NCBI RefSeq assembly: GCF_004337985.1 | Contig: NW_021940918.1 | Span: 1,550,001-1,614,000, forward strand | Direction of reading: 5' to 3' | DNA from: Pyricularia pennisetigena | Lineage: Eukaryota > Ascomycota > Sordariomycetes > Magnaporthales > Pyriculariaceae | DNA length: 64,000 nt | Part shown: one piece after another, positions 48,788-59,621 of the stretch | Numbering within the stretch: position 1 is the stretch's first letter | Layout: every line of letters begins with the position of its first letter | Translations under genes and position numbers: made by a program | The notes under the pieces: generated by a model | What the model saw: only the letters and a program-made list of their open reading frames with translations | Databases searched by the model: none | Told to the model about the DNA's origin: nothing

Positions 48788-50913
48788 GAGTGCATTTTCG
48801 ATGCACCCTCTTTATTCTTGTTTTATTTTCCAAGGCATGGCGTTATAAAAAAATCATTTGATATGGGATATCAGCGATGGACTCTGCTTTTTGCAATACC
48901 CAACCAAGTTTTTTTGTTTTGTTTATCTCGATCCTCTTTTGGATCTGATAAGACACACTCTCCGCTACTATAAGCATGCGAGCTCATTTTTATTGTGTTT
49001 AATCTGGATTGCAATGCAATTCAATGAGGGGAGATCGAATCATGCATAGGGACCTATACATGTGTCATGATGACGATAGCGCATACAGATTCTCGCAGCT
49101 TGCAAATCATTAATAACAGAAGATTCATTCATGACACTCTCACCTCCGTTCCCAATCAGACTTGTGACTGATAGTTGCGATGCACCTCAAATAACGGAAC
49201 CGAAACAAGACGGCCGAAGCTTCACAACTCATGTATACCCCTAGTGCGTCGGGCTTTGTGTCTCAAATGAGAAGCGATCACAAGCTATCTAGCTTGTCTA
49301 GCTCGCTTGAAGGTACCTAGGTACGTACCACTTTACATACCACCTGATTGCTCCGTACTGAGATCTGAGCGGCGCCGACGTCGGTGGAGTTCCGCAGATC
49401 CCCGATGCGACTCAATTACCACAATGAGATAGATGGGTAGTGTGAATCATACCCAGGCCGGGGGAATTTTCCCTCCTGTCTTTTTTTTTTTTTCTTTGCC
49501 TCTTTTTTTTATCCTTTGTACCCATGTCAATGGGCCTTTACTGTAATATCTTTGCGTCGGGCACAGTCAACCACCCACCCCCTGTCACGCTTTGTAAGAT
49601 TCTTTCGCTCCGCCCAAGGGGGCCTTACAACTTACTCCTGTAATTAATAGGAACTGACATGACTGTGCCTTGCGATGTAATAAGCACTTTGAATGCCATG
49701 GCCTTTTGCCAAGTCGCGCCCCACAGCCCAAGCAAGGTGGGACGTAGCAAGTACCAGTCCTTTGGCGTCTTGGTCGGCCCCGAAAAAAGGGCGAAAAATC
49801 CGACGGGTCAAGCTTGGCAAGTTCATCTTGACTGTCCCCATTATGATTGCTCAGCTGACTTGGGGGATTTTTTATTTTTATTTTTATATTTTTCCTTTTC
49901 TTTTTTCCCCCTTTGCCTCCTCTTGACTCTCGTCTCCCAACCTCGACTCAGACTGTCCACGTTGGTTCCTGGGATGACTAGGAATACATTAGACGAGATG
50001 AGTTTTTTTTTTTTCTTTTTTCTTTTTTTCGGCACAAACAACCCAAAACAACAATTCTTCACGAGGCCAATATCATCATAGGACTCAAAAAATGCAGTTG
50101 TGTTCTTTTGCCTAAACAGGACTCCAGAATTTATGACTAAGTAGACTTGGTAGTTTACAGCATTTTTTGCTTTGCTGGTTCAGATGCCCGGTCCAGACTC
50201 TTGGCAGGTCACCAAGTGGGAAAAGGCTGGCGACGAAAGAGCGCAGGGCATTCATACAGTACAGTACAATCTAGACTGCCAAGTGCGGAACAGCGTCAGG
50301 TCCGAGTCTGGGATCTTTTGACTACCGCCGACGAAGAACTCCACTGAACATCTAAATCCCCACTTGCCGAGCCAGAAAGGATGTTTCGGCCGACCAACGG
50401 ACGTTTGGACATGCAACCCAACCAACGGCGACGCAAGGAACACGTAAGTTTGGTTGAAAAAAAAAAAAAAAAACATAAATGTGCACGATTGCGAGCGAAC
50501 CTTGATCAACCTCCTGCACAAAAATCCTCCACTGAACACGGACTGGGTCACCCGTATTGGGTATGTCTATCCTTTCCGTACACAACCAAAACAGGCAAAA
50601 CCATGCGGAATGGAGCGATGAACTCGTTCTTCGTTCCAAAAAAGTATTTTGCCCGTTGGTGGGTACGTTTGTCCTGCGTACCAAGTAATTAGTGATTAAT
50701 AGAAACTCAGACTGGGTGCATGTTGGACCTTGTCCTTGCAGGTTCGGCCCACCAAATGCAAGCAAAGAATACCGGCTATGTTCAAACAAGCATCCACAAC
50801 ATGAAAAAAAGAGAAAAAAAAAGACGAAGGGTAGTTGTGACTAATACTCTATGACCTTGCGTCCGCCCTTCTGCAAAGGCCCAGACCATCGGGAACCGCT
50901 AGTTGACTCGATG

Positions 50914-50915
<2 letters not shown>

Positions 50916-50946
<31 letters not shown>
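50916..50946 (+). repeat. Poly(A) run, about 31 bases
   Basis: An uninterrupted A tract in gene-poor DNA. Confidence 0.9.
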
Positions 50947-50948
<2 letters not shown>

Positions 50949-52508
50949 CAAGACGGAACGCATCCGTACCGCTGGATTTTTTTCTAATTTTTTTTACGGC
51001 TATTCCCCGAAAAAACAAGTTGGTTACTTGGCTTTTTCTGCCTAGCGTTGGCGGTATGAAGACGGATCGCACAATACCCGAGGATCAAAGGGCGGGTAGC
51101 GTATTCTCTTGAAGATCGTGCTGATAAGATACGGAATAGATAACCTGAAGGGCGGACTTCGCAACTGATTTGATACGCGAATGCGCGATGCACGTGGGAG
51201 TACATCATTGATCGATCTGCCGGCGCGGGATTTGGTTTCATCCCTTGAATGCTACCTGAATCCCTTTGTGGCCAAAAGCTAGGGTCATCCATCCGTCACC
51301 AGCTTTTTTCTAAAGTTACTCCGCAGTTTGCGAGTTGTTTGCTGCCGACCCGAATGGACGAAACACGAACTGTATGTATTATTTGTGGTGCAATACAGAT
51401 GTGGAACCGTTGCCGCCACTGCCAATACATAGTGCATAGTGGCAGTTTCAGACCAAGCGATCCTACTGCGTACAGTAAGTTGGGTGTACGGTGTCAAGTG
51501 AAGAAGGCCTAAAACTCAAGGCTCGTCGAGCGAGCAGCCACTCAAGACTTCTGCAGTGAGGAGCAAAACCTGGTCTACAGTATACGGCATCTGCCGTGAC
51601 CTTGGCGCAGCGGACAAGTCATCAGCGCAGGGATACATACCTAGGTATACATGAAGAACGAAGCAAGTCGACCAACCGGCAAGCCGCAGTTATCGCGCCT
51701 CACGCACCGACAGTTGGCGGTAAGATGGAAGAAAAGTAAGAAAGAAAGAAAAAAGACGCCAAAGGGCGAAACGAGACCTAGACGGTCTGCCTACTATTGA
51801 AATCTCAACAACGTCCGCATTGAGCCAAGATGAGCTCGTCCAGCTTGGCAGCCCTTGAGCGCCATCTTCGCTACACATACCGCCCCCCCATAAAAAAGTA
51901 GTGGCGCACGCATCGCTGGACCTTGAGATGGGCAAGGGAGGAGTCGGATTTTGGTGGCTAATTCAATGGGGTAGCTGCCGAGTATAGTCCATCAAGCCTT
52001 TTCCTTCACAAGCGTCCGTGTCAAGGCCCTCGCCTCCTTTGGTGTTGTGTGGCTCTTCTCGGGCTCAGATGTGTGCATCCTAAGACACAATGGCTTAGTT
52101 TAGTGGTGAGTGACCTTAACATCAGCGGTCAAGTGATGCTTCACCGGACTGCGACCAACCGTTTTGCTCAGACTTGCGGGGTGAAGTTCTGTGCTCTGGT
52201 GTCAAATGCCTGCCTCCCCCACCAACTACAGTATCATGCACGCTAAAGTTTGGAGTGTGAAAGAGAGTTGCTAGTGCTAAGCCCACATTACCCGCGGACT
52301 CCGTATCCGCAAAATCCAAGCTCACAGCATTGACCTTTCTCATGTGGTGTCAAAAGCGCATTAGAGAGGGCCTGGGTGACAACTCCCCGCGACCGATTGC
52401 GGAGTGTGCCTAACTTCGGACAACTGCTAAAAACTTCCTCCTCCCGATACATTCGGAAACATTATTGGGTCCGGTGTTCGGCAGCCGGCCCCATGTTCAC
52501 TTCCACGG

Positions 52509-52528
52509 CAGTAGTAGTAGTAGTAGTA
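52509..52528 (+). repeat. (AGT)n microsatellite
   Basis: About six or seven AGT units upstream of the Iba57 gene. Confidence 0.8.
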
Positions 52529-53053
52529 CCTGTGTACGTTGCTCTGTAATGGCAACCATGGTTCCTCAGTCGGCTTCTAAAATACCTTCGTGGCTCCGGT
52601 GTTATTCACGAGCAGCTGCTGCACTCGGGATTTGTTAGTTTTTCATACTTGCCTAAAATTTACTTTGAAATCAATCGGATCGTGGACGCCAAAATCAATT
52701 CCTTGATATCCCACAGGATGTAATTGTATGGTAAAAAAGTTGCGAGCACCTTGTTCTCTCAATGGTAGGTAGTAACGCTGGGTGGGGCAAGATGCATCTG
52801 TCAGGTCCGATCTAATCTAAATAGTTAACCTCGGAGTTAAGATCGTTTTGGGCCGATCCTTGTCGGTTCCATCAACTTTGCACTCCCCAGCCCACGCAGC
52901 AAATTTGATAATGCTGCCGTGATTTTACGTCATCGGCCGCAGCTACCACAGGCGGCTGTATCGGCTGGTCAAGTGTCTGTTGTTTTCTCAAGCACAGAAA
53001 AGAAACTGGGGAGGCCTTGTACAGCAAAAGACTTGAATCTAGCTTTACATACC

Positions 53054-54241
53054 ATGCAAGCCTCTAGATCAGCGACTCGCCACCTGCTACGGCACGCGAC
53101 GCGTCCAACCTCGGGCTTCGTCTGTAGCAGCTGTCTGTCGCGTCGGTCCTCGAGCACGTCTGCTTCTCCCCGACCACCACCACCTCCACCTCCGAATGCG
53201 GGGTTCACTGCCCTCAAGTCCCGTCGTCTAATATCGGTATCTGGCCCCGATGCTGCCAAATACCTACAGGGCGTCGTGACCGCCAACATCATAAACAACA
53301 ACAACAACAAGACCGGGTTCTACACGGCTTTCCTCAACGCCCAGGGGCGTGTGCTGCATGACGTCTTTATTTATCCTGATGCCAGCAAAGATGGCGGAGG
53401 GTTCCTTATCGAGGTTGACGCCACCGAGGCAGAGCGTCTGACGCGCCATATCAAGCGCTACAAGCTCAGAGCAAAGCTTAACCTGCGGCTTCTAGACGAC
53501 GGGGAAGCCACTGTTTGGCAGGTTTGGGATGATTCCAAGACCGATTTTTCATTCTCGGTCGGCATGACGGCCCCCCTGAGAGATCCTCGCTCGCCAAAGC
53601 TGGGCTACCGCATTCTCACGTCCGGGGACCATGCGCAGACGCCCCAGCTGGATCTCGACCAGACCCCCGAGACGAGCTACCGTATCCGGAGGTACCTTCA
53701 GGGAGTGGCCGAAGGGCAGGCCGAGATTCTGCGCGAGCATGCCCTCCCCGCCGAGAGCAACATGGACGTCACGGGCGCTATCGACTTCCGCAAGGGCTGC
53801 TACGTCGGGCAAGAACTGACGATCCGCACGCGGCACCGCGGAGTCGTGCGCAAGCGCATCCTCCCGTGTGTGCTCTATGACCAGTCTGAGGCTCCCGAGC
53901 GCCTGGAGTACAAGCACGATGGCCCCGTGACTGCCGAAGCTGTGCCGCCTGAGACGAGTATCGGGCGCGCCGCAAAGAAGGGCCGTAGTACGGGCAAGTG
54001 GCTTTCCGGGGTCGGCAACATCGGACTGGCACTTTGTAGACTGGAGATCATGACGGATTTGACTCTGCCCGGGGAGCCTGCCGCGACACCTGCTGCGACA
54101 CTGGAGTCGGGCAACGATGAGTTTGTCTTGACGCCCAAGACTGAGGAGGAAGGCGGCAGTGGTGGGTCATCTTTCAAGGTGAAAGCGTTTGTGCCGGACT
54201 GGTTGAGGCAGGGGTTGGCTCTTCAGACTGCTGGTCACTGA
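53054..54241 (+). CDS. Mitochondrial Fe-S assembly factor Iba57 (CAF17/YgfZ family)
   Basis: This matrix protein is needed for [4Fe-4S] cluster maturation of aconitase-type and radical-SAM enzymes. The single-exon frame from ATG 53054 (MQASRSATRHLLRHATR) gives 395 residues. An open frame continues upstream but lacks an ATG with good context. The N-terminus is Arg/Ser-rich, typical of a presequence, followed by a Pro run (PRPPPPPPP). Then come FTALKSRRLISVSGPDAAKYLQGVVTANI and AFLNAQGRVLHDVFIY, the GcvT-like fold. The family motif KGCYVGQELTIRTRHRGVVRKR carries the conserved Cys at about residue 249. An Asn run (NNNNN) sits near residue 80. It converges with the J-protein gene. Confidence 0.93.
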   Translation: MQASRSATRHLLRHATRPTSGFVCSSCLSRRSSSTSASPRPPPPPPPNAGFTALKSRRLISVSGPDAAKYLQGVVTANIINNNNNKTGFYTAFLNAQGRVLHDVFIYPDASKDGGGFLIEVDATEAERLTRHIKRYKLRAKLNLRLLDDGEATVWQVWDDSKTDFSFSVGMTAPLRDPRSPKLGYRILTSGDHAQTPQLDLDQTPETSYRIRRYLQGVAEGQAEILREHALPAESNMDVTGAIDFRKGCYVGQELTIRTRHRGVVRKRILPCVLYDQSEAPERLEYKHDGPVTAEAVPPETSIGRAAKKGRSTGKWLSGVGNIGLALCRLEIMTDLTLPGEPAATPAATLESGNDEFVLTPKTEEEGGSGGSSFKVKAFVPDWLRQGLALQTAGH

Positions 54242-54427
54242 TTCTGTATAAAAAGTCTCGCGACTGATGTATATGTACACTGTACGATGGGGCAAGAAGC
54301 AGCCAAATGCTGGTTGTGTAAAAAAAAAAAAAAAATAAAAAAAAAAAAAACACTGCACAAAGCTATCCGGCTCTCATTTGCCTGGGGTATCATATTTGTT
54401 TATTTATTTTGGGTATCATGCGCCTGT

Positions 54428-55531
54428 CTATCCTTGTAAAGCCTCCCGAAGCCACTGCTCTGTTTTTTGCGCTGACTGCAATGTCTTTTCGGTTGCTGCC
54501 AGCAAGTTCTCCCTCGAATATGCCGAGTCTTGCTGGCCATCCACTGGATGTGCACTCAAAAACGCGGCTGTAGCGTCCCGCCAAGTCTGGTAGGCAGCCG
54601 CCTTGGCTTTTGTGGTTGACCAAGGACCATATCCTCTACTGGCATTTGTATGCGCGGCCGCCGGCTCCTTACTCATGGCCATGACCAGCGAGTTTGCTGC
54701 TTTTGCAGAGTCTCTTGTCTTCTCGATCGACGAGGCAAGATTCTCCTCCAAAGCTGGTGAGCCAGATTCCCTGGCAAGTATTGCGGTCTTTGTGGCATCC
54801 GCAACCGTCTGCCGAACAGCAGCCATTGCGTCGTCTGGACCCTGTTCCTTGCCCGACAGGGGCAAATCGGGCTGTGTTGGTAATGGCACGCCATCCTTCT
54901 CCGCCTTTCTCCTCGCCTTGGCCGCCTTCTTCTCGGCGTTCTCCCTGAGCTTCTGCTCGATCGCAGCCTCCCGCGCGTCCCGCTCGGCGTCCTCAGCCCG
55001 GCTCTTCATCTCCTTCTCAGAAGCGGCCAGCCTCTCGCTCTCCTCTGCCTCCCGCCTCTTCCTCTTGACTTCCTCCCAGGCCCGCATGGCCTCCTGCCTC
55101 TGGCGCGCCTCCTCTGCCGACAGCTTTTCCGACTCCTGCTGCTGCTGCTGCTGCTGCTGCTGTCCTCCCAGTCCGCCTTGGCTCCTCGCCGCCCTCTCGG
55201 CCGCCTCGAGCTCCTCGATCATGCGCCGGCGCCCGGCCGACATCTCGTCCTTGCGGCGCTGGTTCTCGAGGGCGGCGGCGCGGGCGCGGTCGTAGGCCTC
55301 GCGAGCGGCCGGGTCGAGGAGCACATCGCGGGCGCGCGTGATGCCCTCGTACTTTTCCGGGTCGTAGGCATCTCCCGCCTTGTCCGGGTGGTACTTGAGA
55401 CCGGTGCGGCGCCAGGCGCGGTGGATCTCGTCGTTGGTCGACGTCGCGTCCACGCCGAGGATCGAGAAGAGGTCCGTCGTCGGGGCAATCTCCTTTGCGT
55501 ACGCAACGAGGTCCGCTGATTTGTCTGCCAT
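54428..55531 (-). CDS. J-domain protein, Cwc23/DNAJC17 type (splicing-associated)
   Basis: An Hsp70 co-chaperone. The Cwc23/Cwf23 class is linked to spliceosome disassembly. The single-exon frame from MADKSADLVAYAK gives 367 residues; an in-frame ATG exists 24 bases upstream. The J domain occupies about residues 18-90 with the HPD motif at 48-50 (GLKYHPDKAGD). Instead of a Gly/Phe region there is a long charged helix (about 95-250), which fits the DNAJC17 class. A poly-Gln tract is encoded by CTG/CAG repeats at about 55137-55163. The C-terminal third is Ala/Ser-rich (TRDSAKAANSLVMAMSKEP) and I see no RRM, so membership of the Cwc23 class is likely but not certain. Confidence 0.82.
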   Translation of the reverse strand: MADKSADLVAYAKEIAPTTDLFSILGVDATSTNDEIHRAWRRTGLKYHPDKAGDAYDPEKYEGITRARDVLLDPAAREAYDRARAAALENQRRKDEMSAGRRRMIEELEAAERAARSQGGLGGQQQQQQQQQESEKLSAEEARQRQEAMRAWEEVKRKRREAEESERLAASEKEMKSRAEDAERDAREAAIEQKLRENAEKKAAKARRKAEKDGVPLPTQPDLPLSGKEQGPDDAMAAVRQTVADATKTAILARESGSPALEENLASSIEKTRDSAKAANSLVMAMSKEPAAAHTNASRGYGPWSTTKAKAAAYQTWRDATAAFLSAHPVDGQQDSAYSRENLLAATEKTLQSAQKTEQWLREALQG

Positions 55532-56033
55532 GATTGCGACTGGGGCAGGGCACAATTCGAGGCGGTTTTGCTATGTTTAATGGTGATGGGAGGTCACTTG
55601 AGGTGCCGCGTATGACAATCGACCGTTCGTTCCGTGACGTGTGGTCAGCAATTTGTTATCGATACTACACTATGTTCGCGCCCAAGCGGTTTCTAGTGAG
55701 TGGACAGTGCGCCTTAGCATCATCGCATCACTAGTGGGGTCTCTCCCACCGATCCACCAATGTCACCCAGCTAGATAGATAGGCCAACTGCTCAAACCAA
55801 CACAATACAACCTCTGGTTTGATTAGGCCTCCCCAGAAGCTGTACATCCCTACGACTGGCTCCAGAGCGTGAAATGAGCTTGGTATAAAATCTCTCTGTC
55901 TCACTTATGTAGATCAGCAAAGATATCTTTGAATTTCTCCCATCATATTTTCTTTTATTTATCATGCTCTCTGTCGAAGCAGTGACTTGTAAAATAGCCA
56001 GACAGCCTTTGCGTTCACTACCTGGCTCTAGGC
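55532..56033. other. Intergenic, no gene seen
   Basis: This holds the 5' flank of the J-protein gene and the 3' flank of the thymine dioxygenase gene. Confidence 0.5.
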
Positions 56034-57234
56034 TCAGTAAGTTGCTGCCAGCCGCTGTTCAAGATATTTACCGCTGTTGATACCCTCATACTTCTTCTCC
56101 GCTTCCGTCTGGTAGGTTCCTGGGATGGTCTCAATGAACGCATCGCTGTTAGGATTGCAGAAATAACTGCCCGAGAATTCACCAGTCAGTTGCCTAAGCC
56201 TGGAAATACTCGAGACGTATGTTTAAATATTTGGGGGAAACAGAAGAAGAAGAAGGAAAAAAAAAAAAAAAGAATTGACTCACGCAATGCTGTACCTAGG
56301 CGGGTACACATCACCTTCGCCTGAAGGTGGCTCAACTACACGGTGGATGGTGCTCTTGATGGTGTCGTTGCTCCAGCGAGCAAGCAGGTCGCCGGCATTG
56401 ACAACACAGGTTCCAGGGATCGGGGTGGCATCCACAAACGCACCGTTTGGCCCCTTGACCTGCAAGCCACCCCTCGCGTCTTGGAAAAGGAGGGTGATGG
56501 ATCCATAATCAGAGTGCTCGCCGGCACGGACCTGGCCCGGGTTGATCTGGAACACATTGCGGTCGACTGCCGGGTAGTGCAGCAGTCGAAGGGTGTTGTC
56601 ACCCGCGTCGACAAAGCGGTCAAAATAGCTCGCTTCCTCGAGACCCATGCCTACAGCGATGGCCCGCATGACCTCGACGTGGATGGCCTTGCATCGGTCG
56701 AAAAAGTCGAGCATTGTCGGCTTGAACTCAGACGTGGCCTCGGTGTCGTCCTTGGGCCATTGGTTCGGGTATTCGAGGACTCCTTCGCGGCCAATTTCAA
56801 AGCTCTCCTTCATGTCAGGATTCCCGTCCTTTAGCTTTTTGACCTCTTCAACGTCGGCCAACTGGGTCACCTTCTCCCTGCCGGGCGCTGAGTATCCTCG
56901 GTTGCTCGCCGGAGTCGTCCAAGCGAGGTCCATCTTTGCCTCGAGCGGGATGGTGAAGAACTTGGCCGACGTGGAGAAGACATGCGACATGACCTCAGGC
57001 TCTATGGGCAGGTTCTTGAGGTAAATGAAACCAGCCGTTTGAAAGCCATGAAGGATGGCCTTGGCGGTTTCCTTTCTTTGTGCATCATCGCCGTTAAGAA
57101 ACTTTGAAAAGTCGATGAGCTGATTTTTGGTTAAATTCGTCAATAAGTCTTCGTTTGTTATGTTCAAAAGCGGGATGAGGGGGACTACATACTGGTATGA
57201 CAAGGCCCTCGGCCGACACTGCTGCCTTTTCCAT
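56034..57234 (-). CDS. Thymine dioxygenase (thymine 7-hydroxylase), 2-oxoglutarate/Fe(II)
   Basis: This converts thymine in three oxidations to 5-hydroxymethyluracil, 5-formyluracil and isoorotate, using O2 and 2-oxoglutarate. The model is complement(join(56034..56166, 56284..57119, 57193..57234)), 336 residues, with introns of 117 and 73 bp. The 14-codon first exon reads MEKAAVSAEGLVIP and joins LIDFSKFLNGD. The jelly-roll core has the iron triad His216 and Asp218 (GEHSDYG) and His273 (IHRVVEPP), and the 2-oxoglutarate Arg in PPRYSIAYFCNPN. Blocks NRGYSAPGREKVTQL, RLLHYPAV and KYEGINSGKYL match my recollection of the Neurospora enzyme closely. It is divergent from the isoorotate decarboxylase gene, which performs the next step. 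Confidence 0.93.
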
Positions 57235-58022
57235 TGTTAACTATTAGGATGGGTCGAAATTCCTCAAGTCGACGAGCGTAAAAAAAAAAAAAAAAAACAC
57301 TTATGTCGCTATTCGTTGAACAAAAGTTGGCCGTTTCCCACTCTTGTTGTTTTAATCTTATTGAAATAGTCTTTTGCTGGCTAGCGATTGTAAGGCAGCG
57401 ATCAGCTGATATTCAAACGCAGGGTTATCTTGACTGCTTTCTAGGGCTGTTTCATGGTCATACCCTTCAGATGGTGGCAGTTCGGGAGCTGGGCCCTCCA
57501 TCTCTTGGTTATCTCCAAGCTGCATGCGCCAGTATGGGCCGATTTGGAGGGGGTTGGGCTCCAGCTATCTCGCCCTGAGCCCCTTTTAACTATAAACTGT
57601 CACCTTCCTTGTGTGTATGCAAGCATCCACTCGTCTGCACCTGCCGAGATACAATTTGCCTAGGACAACCTATTCGGCCCCTTTAGTGGGGGGCGGGATA
57701 CTGCGGGGTACGGGGCTATTTCTCCTACGCAGTGCTAATTACATAGTAGTATTAAATGTACTAGGCACAAGTTGTCTATTTGCTATCAGCTATCTGTGGC
57801 CGGCTCGGGAGCCTTTTGTATACGACATAGAGGGGTAAATTAGATGGAGTCTGGTGTTATTGGAAAGTCTTGACTCCACGGTACAACACACTCGAGGGCT
57901 CTAAGTCCAGCATCAGCTTGATATTTGTTTCAGTTCACACTTAACACTTGGCGTTGAATTTCTTCAAGGACCTTTCAATTTATCCCAACGTGTCGAGTGA
58001 GAACCAACCAAACATACACACC
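57235..58022. promoter_or_regulatory. Shared promoter region of the thymine salvage pair, with five GATA-type sites
   Basis: 788 bp between two divergent, functionally linked starts. Five YTATCD words (reverse of HGATAR) lie at 57425-57430, 57509-57514, 57565-57570, 57783-57788 and 57790-57795. HGATAR is the site of AreA/NIT2 nitrogen regulators. About two would be expected by chance, so the enrichment is modest. An A run lies at about 57281-57297. Confidence 0.5.
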
Positions 58023-59174
58023 ATGGCGTCCTCAAACCGTATTGTTGATATACACACTCATATGTACCCTCCCTCATATGTCGACATCTTGAAGACCAGG
58101 CAGACCATTCCCCTAGTCCGCACTTTCGACCCTACTCAAGACCCGAGGCTCATATTACTTGCGGCAGAAGTGGAATCTCTGAACAATGCCGCCTCAAGTG
58201 ATGCTCCCGACAAGCATGCACACCCACCAGGCCGGCCCTTGACAAAACACTATGCGTCACTCGAACAAAAGATTCACTTTATGAACACGCACAAGATCGA
58301 CATATCAGTTATATCTCTGGCAAACCCATGGCTTGACTTCCTTGACCCGCCTGAGGCTGGCTCAATCGGGGAGTCGATCAACAATGAGTTCAACTCAATG
58401 TGCAGCCAGCATCCAGGCCGCCTCTTTTTCTTTGCGACGTTGCCCCTGACGGCACCCCTGGACACCATCCTCGCATCCATATCCCACGTCAGGTCGTTGA
58501 AGTACTGCCGTGGAGTGATCTTGGGCACTTCGGGCCTAGGGAAGGGTCTTGATGACCCCGACTTGCTGCCTATATTCGATGCTTTGGGCGCAGCCCAGCT
58601 CATGGTGTTTCTTCACCCTCACTACGGCCTTCCAAACGACGTCTGGGGCCCAAGGGCAAGCTCCGAATACGGCCACGTACTCCCTCTCGCACTTGGTTTT
58701 CCAATGGAGACGACCATTGCTGTCGCGCGCATGTACCTGGCGGGTGTGTTTGACCGCGTCCCCAGCCTGAAGATGCTCCTAGCTCACAGCGGCGGCACGC
58801 TCCCCTTCCTGGCTGGCAGGATCGAGAGCTGCATACTTCACGATGGTCATCTGATGAGGGAGGGCAAGGCGGGCGGGCCAGGATCGGGCCGCCGGACGAT
58901 TTGGGATGTGCTCAAGAATCAGGTCTATCTCGACGCCGTGATCTACTCCGAAGTCGGGCTAAAGGCGGCCATAGACGCGAGCGGCGTGGACAGGCTGATG
59001 TTTGGAACCGACCATCCCTTCTTTCCGCCGCTGACCAGTGACGAAGATGGCGCATGGGAGAGCGTAGGGCTCAATGCTGAAGCCGTTGACAAGGCGTTGG
59101 GTAGTGGATCGACGGCGGCTGCTGGAGTCATGGGCGAAAACGCCATCAGGGTTCTGCGCCTCTACGAGAGTTAG
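58023..59174 (+). CDS. Isoorotate (5-carboxyuracil) decarboxylase, ACMSD-like amidohydrolase
   Basis: This decarboxylates isoorotate to uracil, the last step of the thymine-to-uracil salvage route. The single-exon frame from ATG 58023 (ACACCATGG context) gives 383 residues; an in-frame extension to 57948 is open. The amidohydrolase-2 fold shows the metal-binding DIHTHMYPPSY at the N-terminus, LHPHYGLPNDVWG, the LAHSGGTLPFLAGRIESC block and GTDHPFFPPLTSDE with the conserved Asp near the C-terminus. The blocks CRGVILGTSGLGKGLDDPDLLP and GHVLPLALGFPMETTIAVARMYLAGVFD match characterised fungal IDCase as I recall it. Head-to-head pairing with the thymine dioxygenase gene supports the function strongly. 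Confidence 0.9.
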   Translation: MASSNRIVDIHTHMYPPSYVDILKTRQTIPLVRTFDPTQDPRLILLAAEVESLNNAASSDAPDKHAHPPGRPLTKHYASLEQKIHFMNTHKIDISVISLANPWLDFLDPPEAGSIGESINNEFNSMCSQHPGRLFFFATLPLTAPLDTILASISHVRSLKYCRGVILGTSGLGKGLDDPDLLPIFDALGAAQLMVFLHPHYGLPNDVWGPRASSEYGHVLPLALGFPMETTIAVARMYLAGVFDRVPSLKMLLAHSGGTLPFLAGRIESCILHDGHLMREGKAGGPGSGRRTIWDVLKNQVYLDAVIYSEVGLKAAIDASGVDRLMFGTDHPFFPPLTSDEDGAWESVGLNAEAVDKALGSGSTAAAGVMGENAIRVLRLYES

Positions 59175-59621
59175 ATATCCTTGGTAAAAACCGAGCACAG
59201 TGACTAAAACAGTGCTGATGCCCTGAAAGAGGCTCGGGATTTGACGAAGAAATATAAGCTCGGATGTCACCACGCCCAGCCAAGCTACTTTACTTACTGT
59301 ACTTGATAATCTCAGCGAGTAACAGCAACCATGTGGTCTTTTGAAAGTCTATAAACATGGCAACTTGAATGGAATCATGGCCTAAGATATTTACACCTCT
59401 TCCACAGTTGTATTGCATAGATACTATAGAATATAGACTTTGATGTGATACGGGACCATCCATATCGTGCTTTACTTTCGCCATGGCATTATTCATCACG
59501 TGTAAAAGATATACTTTTTGGAACCAAAGAAAACTGTTACACACCAAGGTATCATTGTCGCTATATTTACAGTCCTTTTTATCAAATACAAAGAGAGAGA
59601 GAAAAAAAAACATTTATGGCA
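59175..59621. other. Intergenic between convergent genes
   Basis: No gene seen. AT-rich 3' flanks. Confidence 0.5.

Larger units (their letters stand above)
48788..53053. other. Gene-poor stretch of 4.3 kb
   Basis: No supported gene. It contains many homopolymers (T near 49481-49510 and 50005-50030; A near 50457-50473; A31 at 50916-50946), an AGT microsatellite near 52509-52528 and scattered CCTAGGTA-type palindromic words (for example 49313-49324 and 51645-51656). Confidence 0.55.

Noticed and set aside
55017..55553. 178-codon Arg-rich frame overlapping the J-protein
   Set aside because: Alternative frame of a GC-rich coding exon with no independent support.
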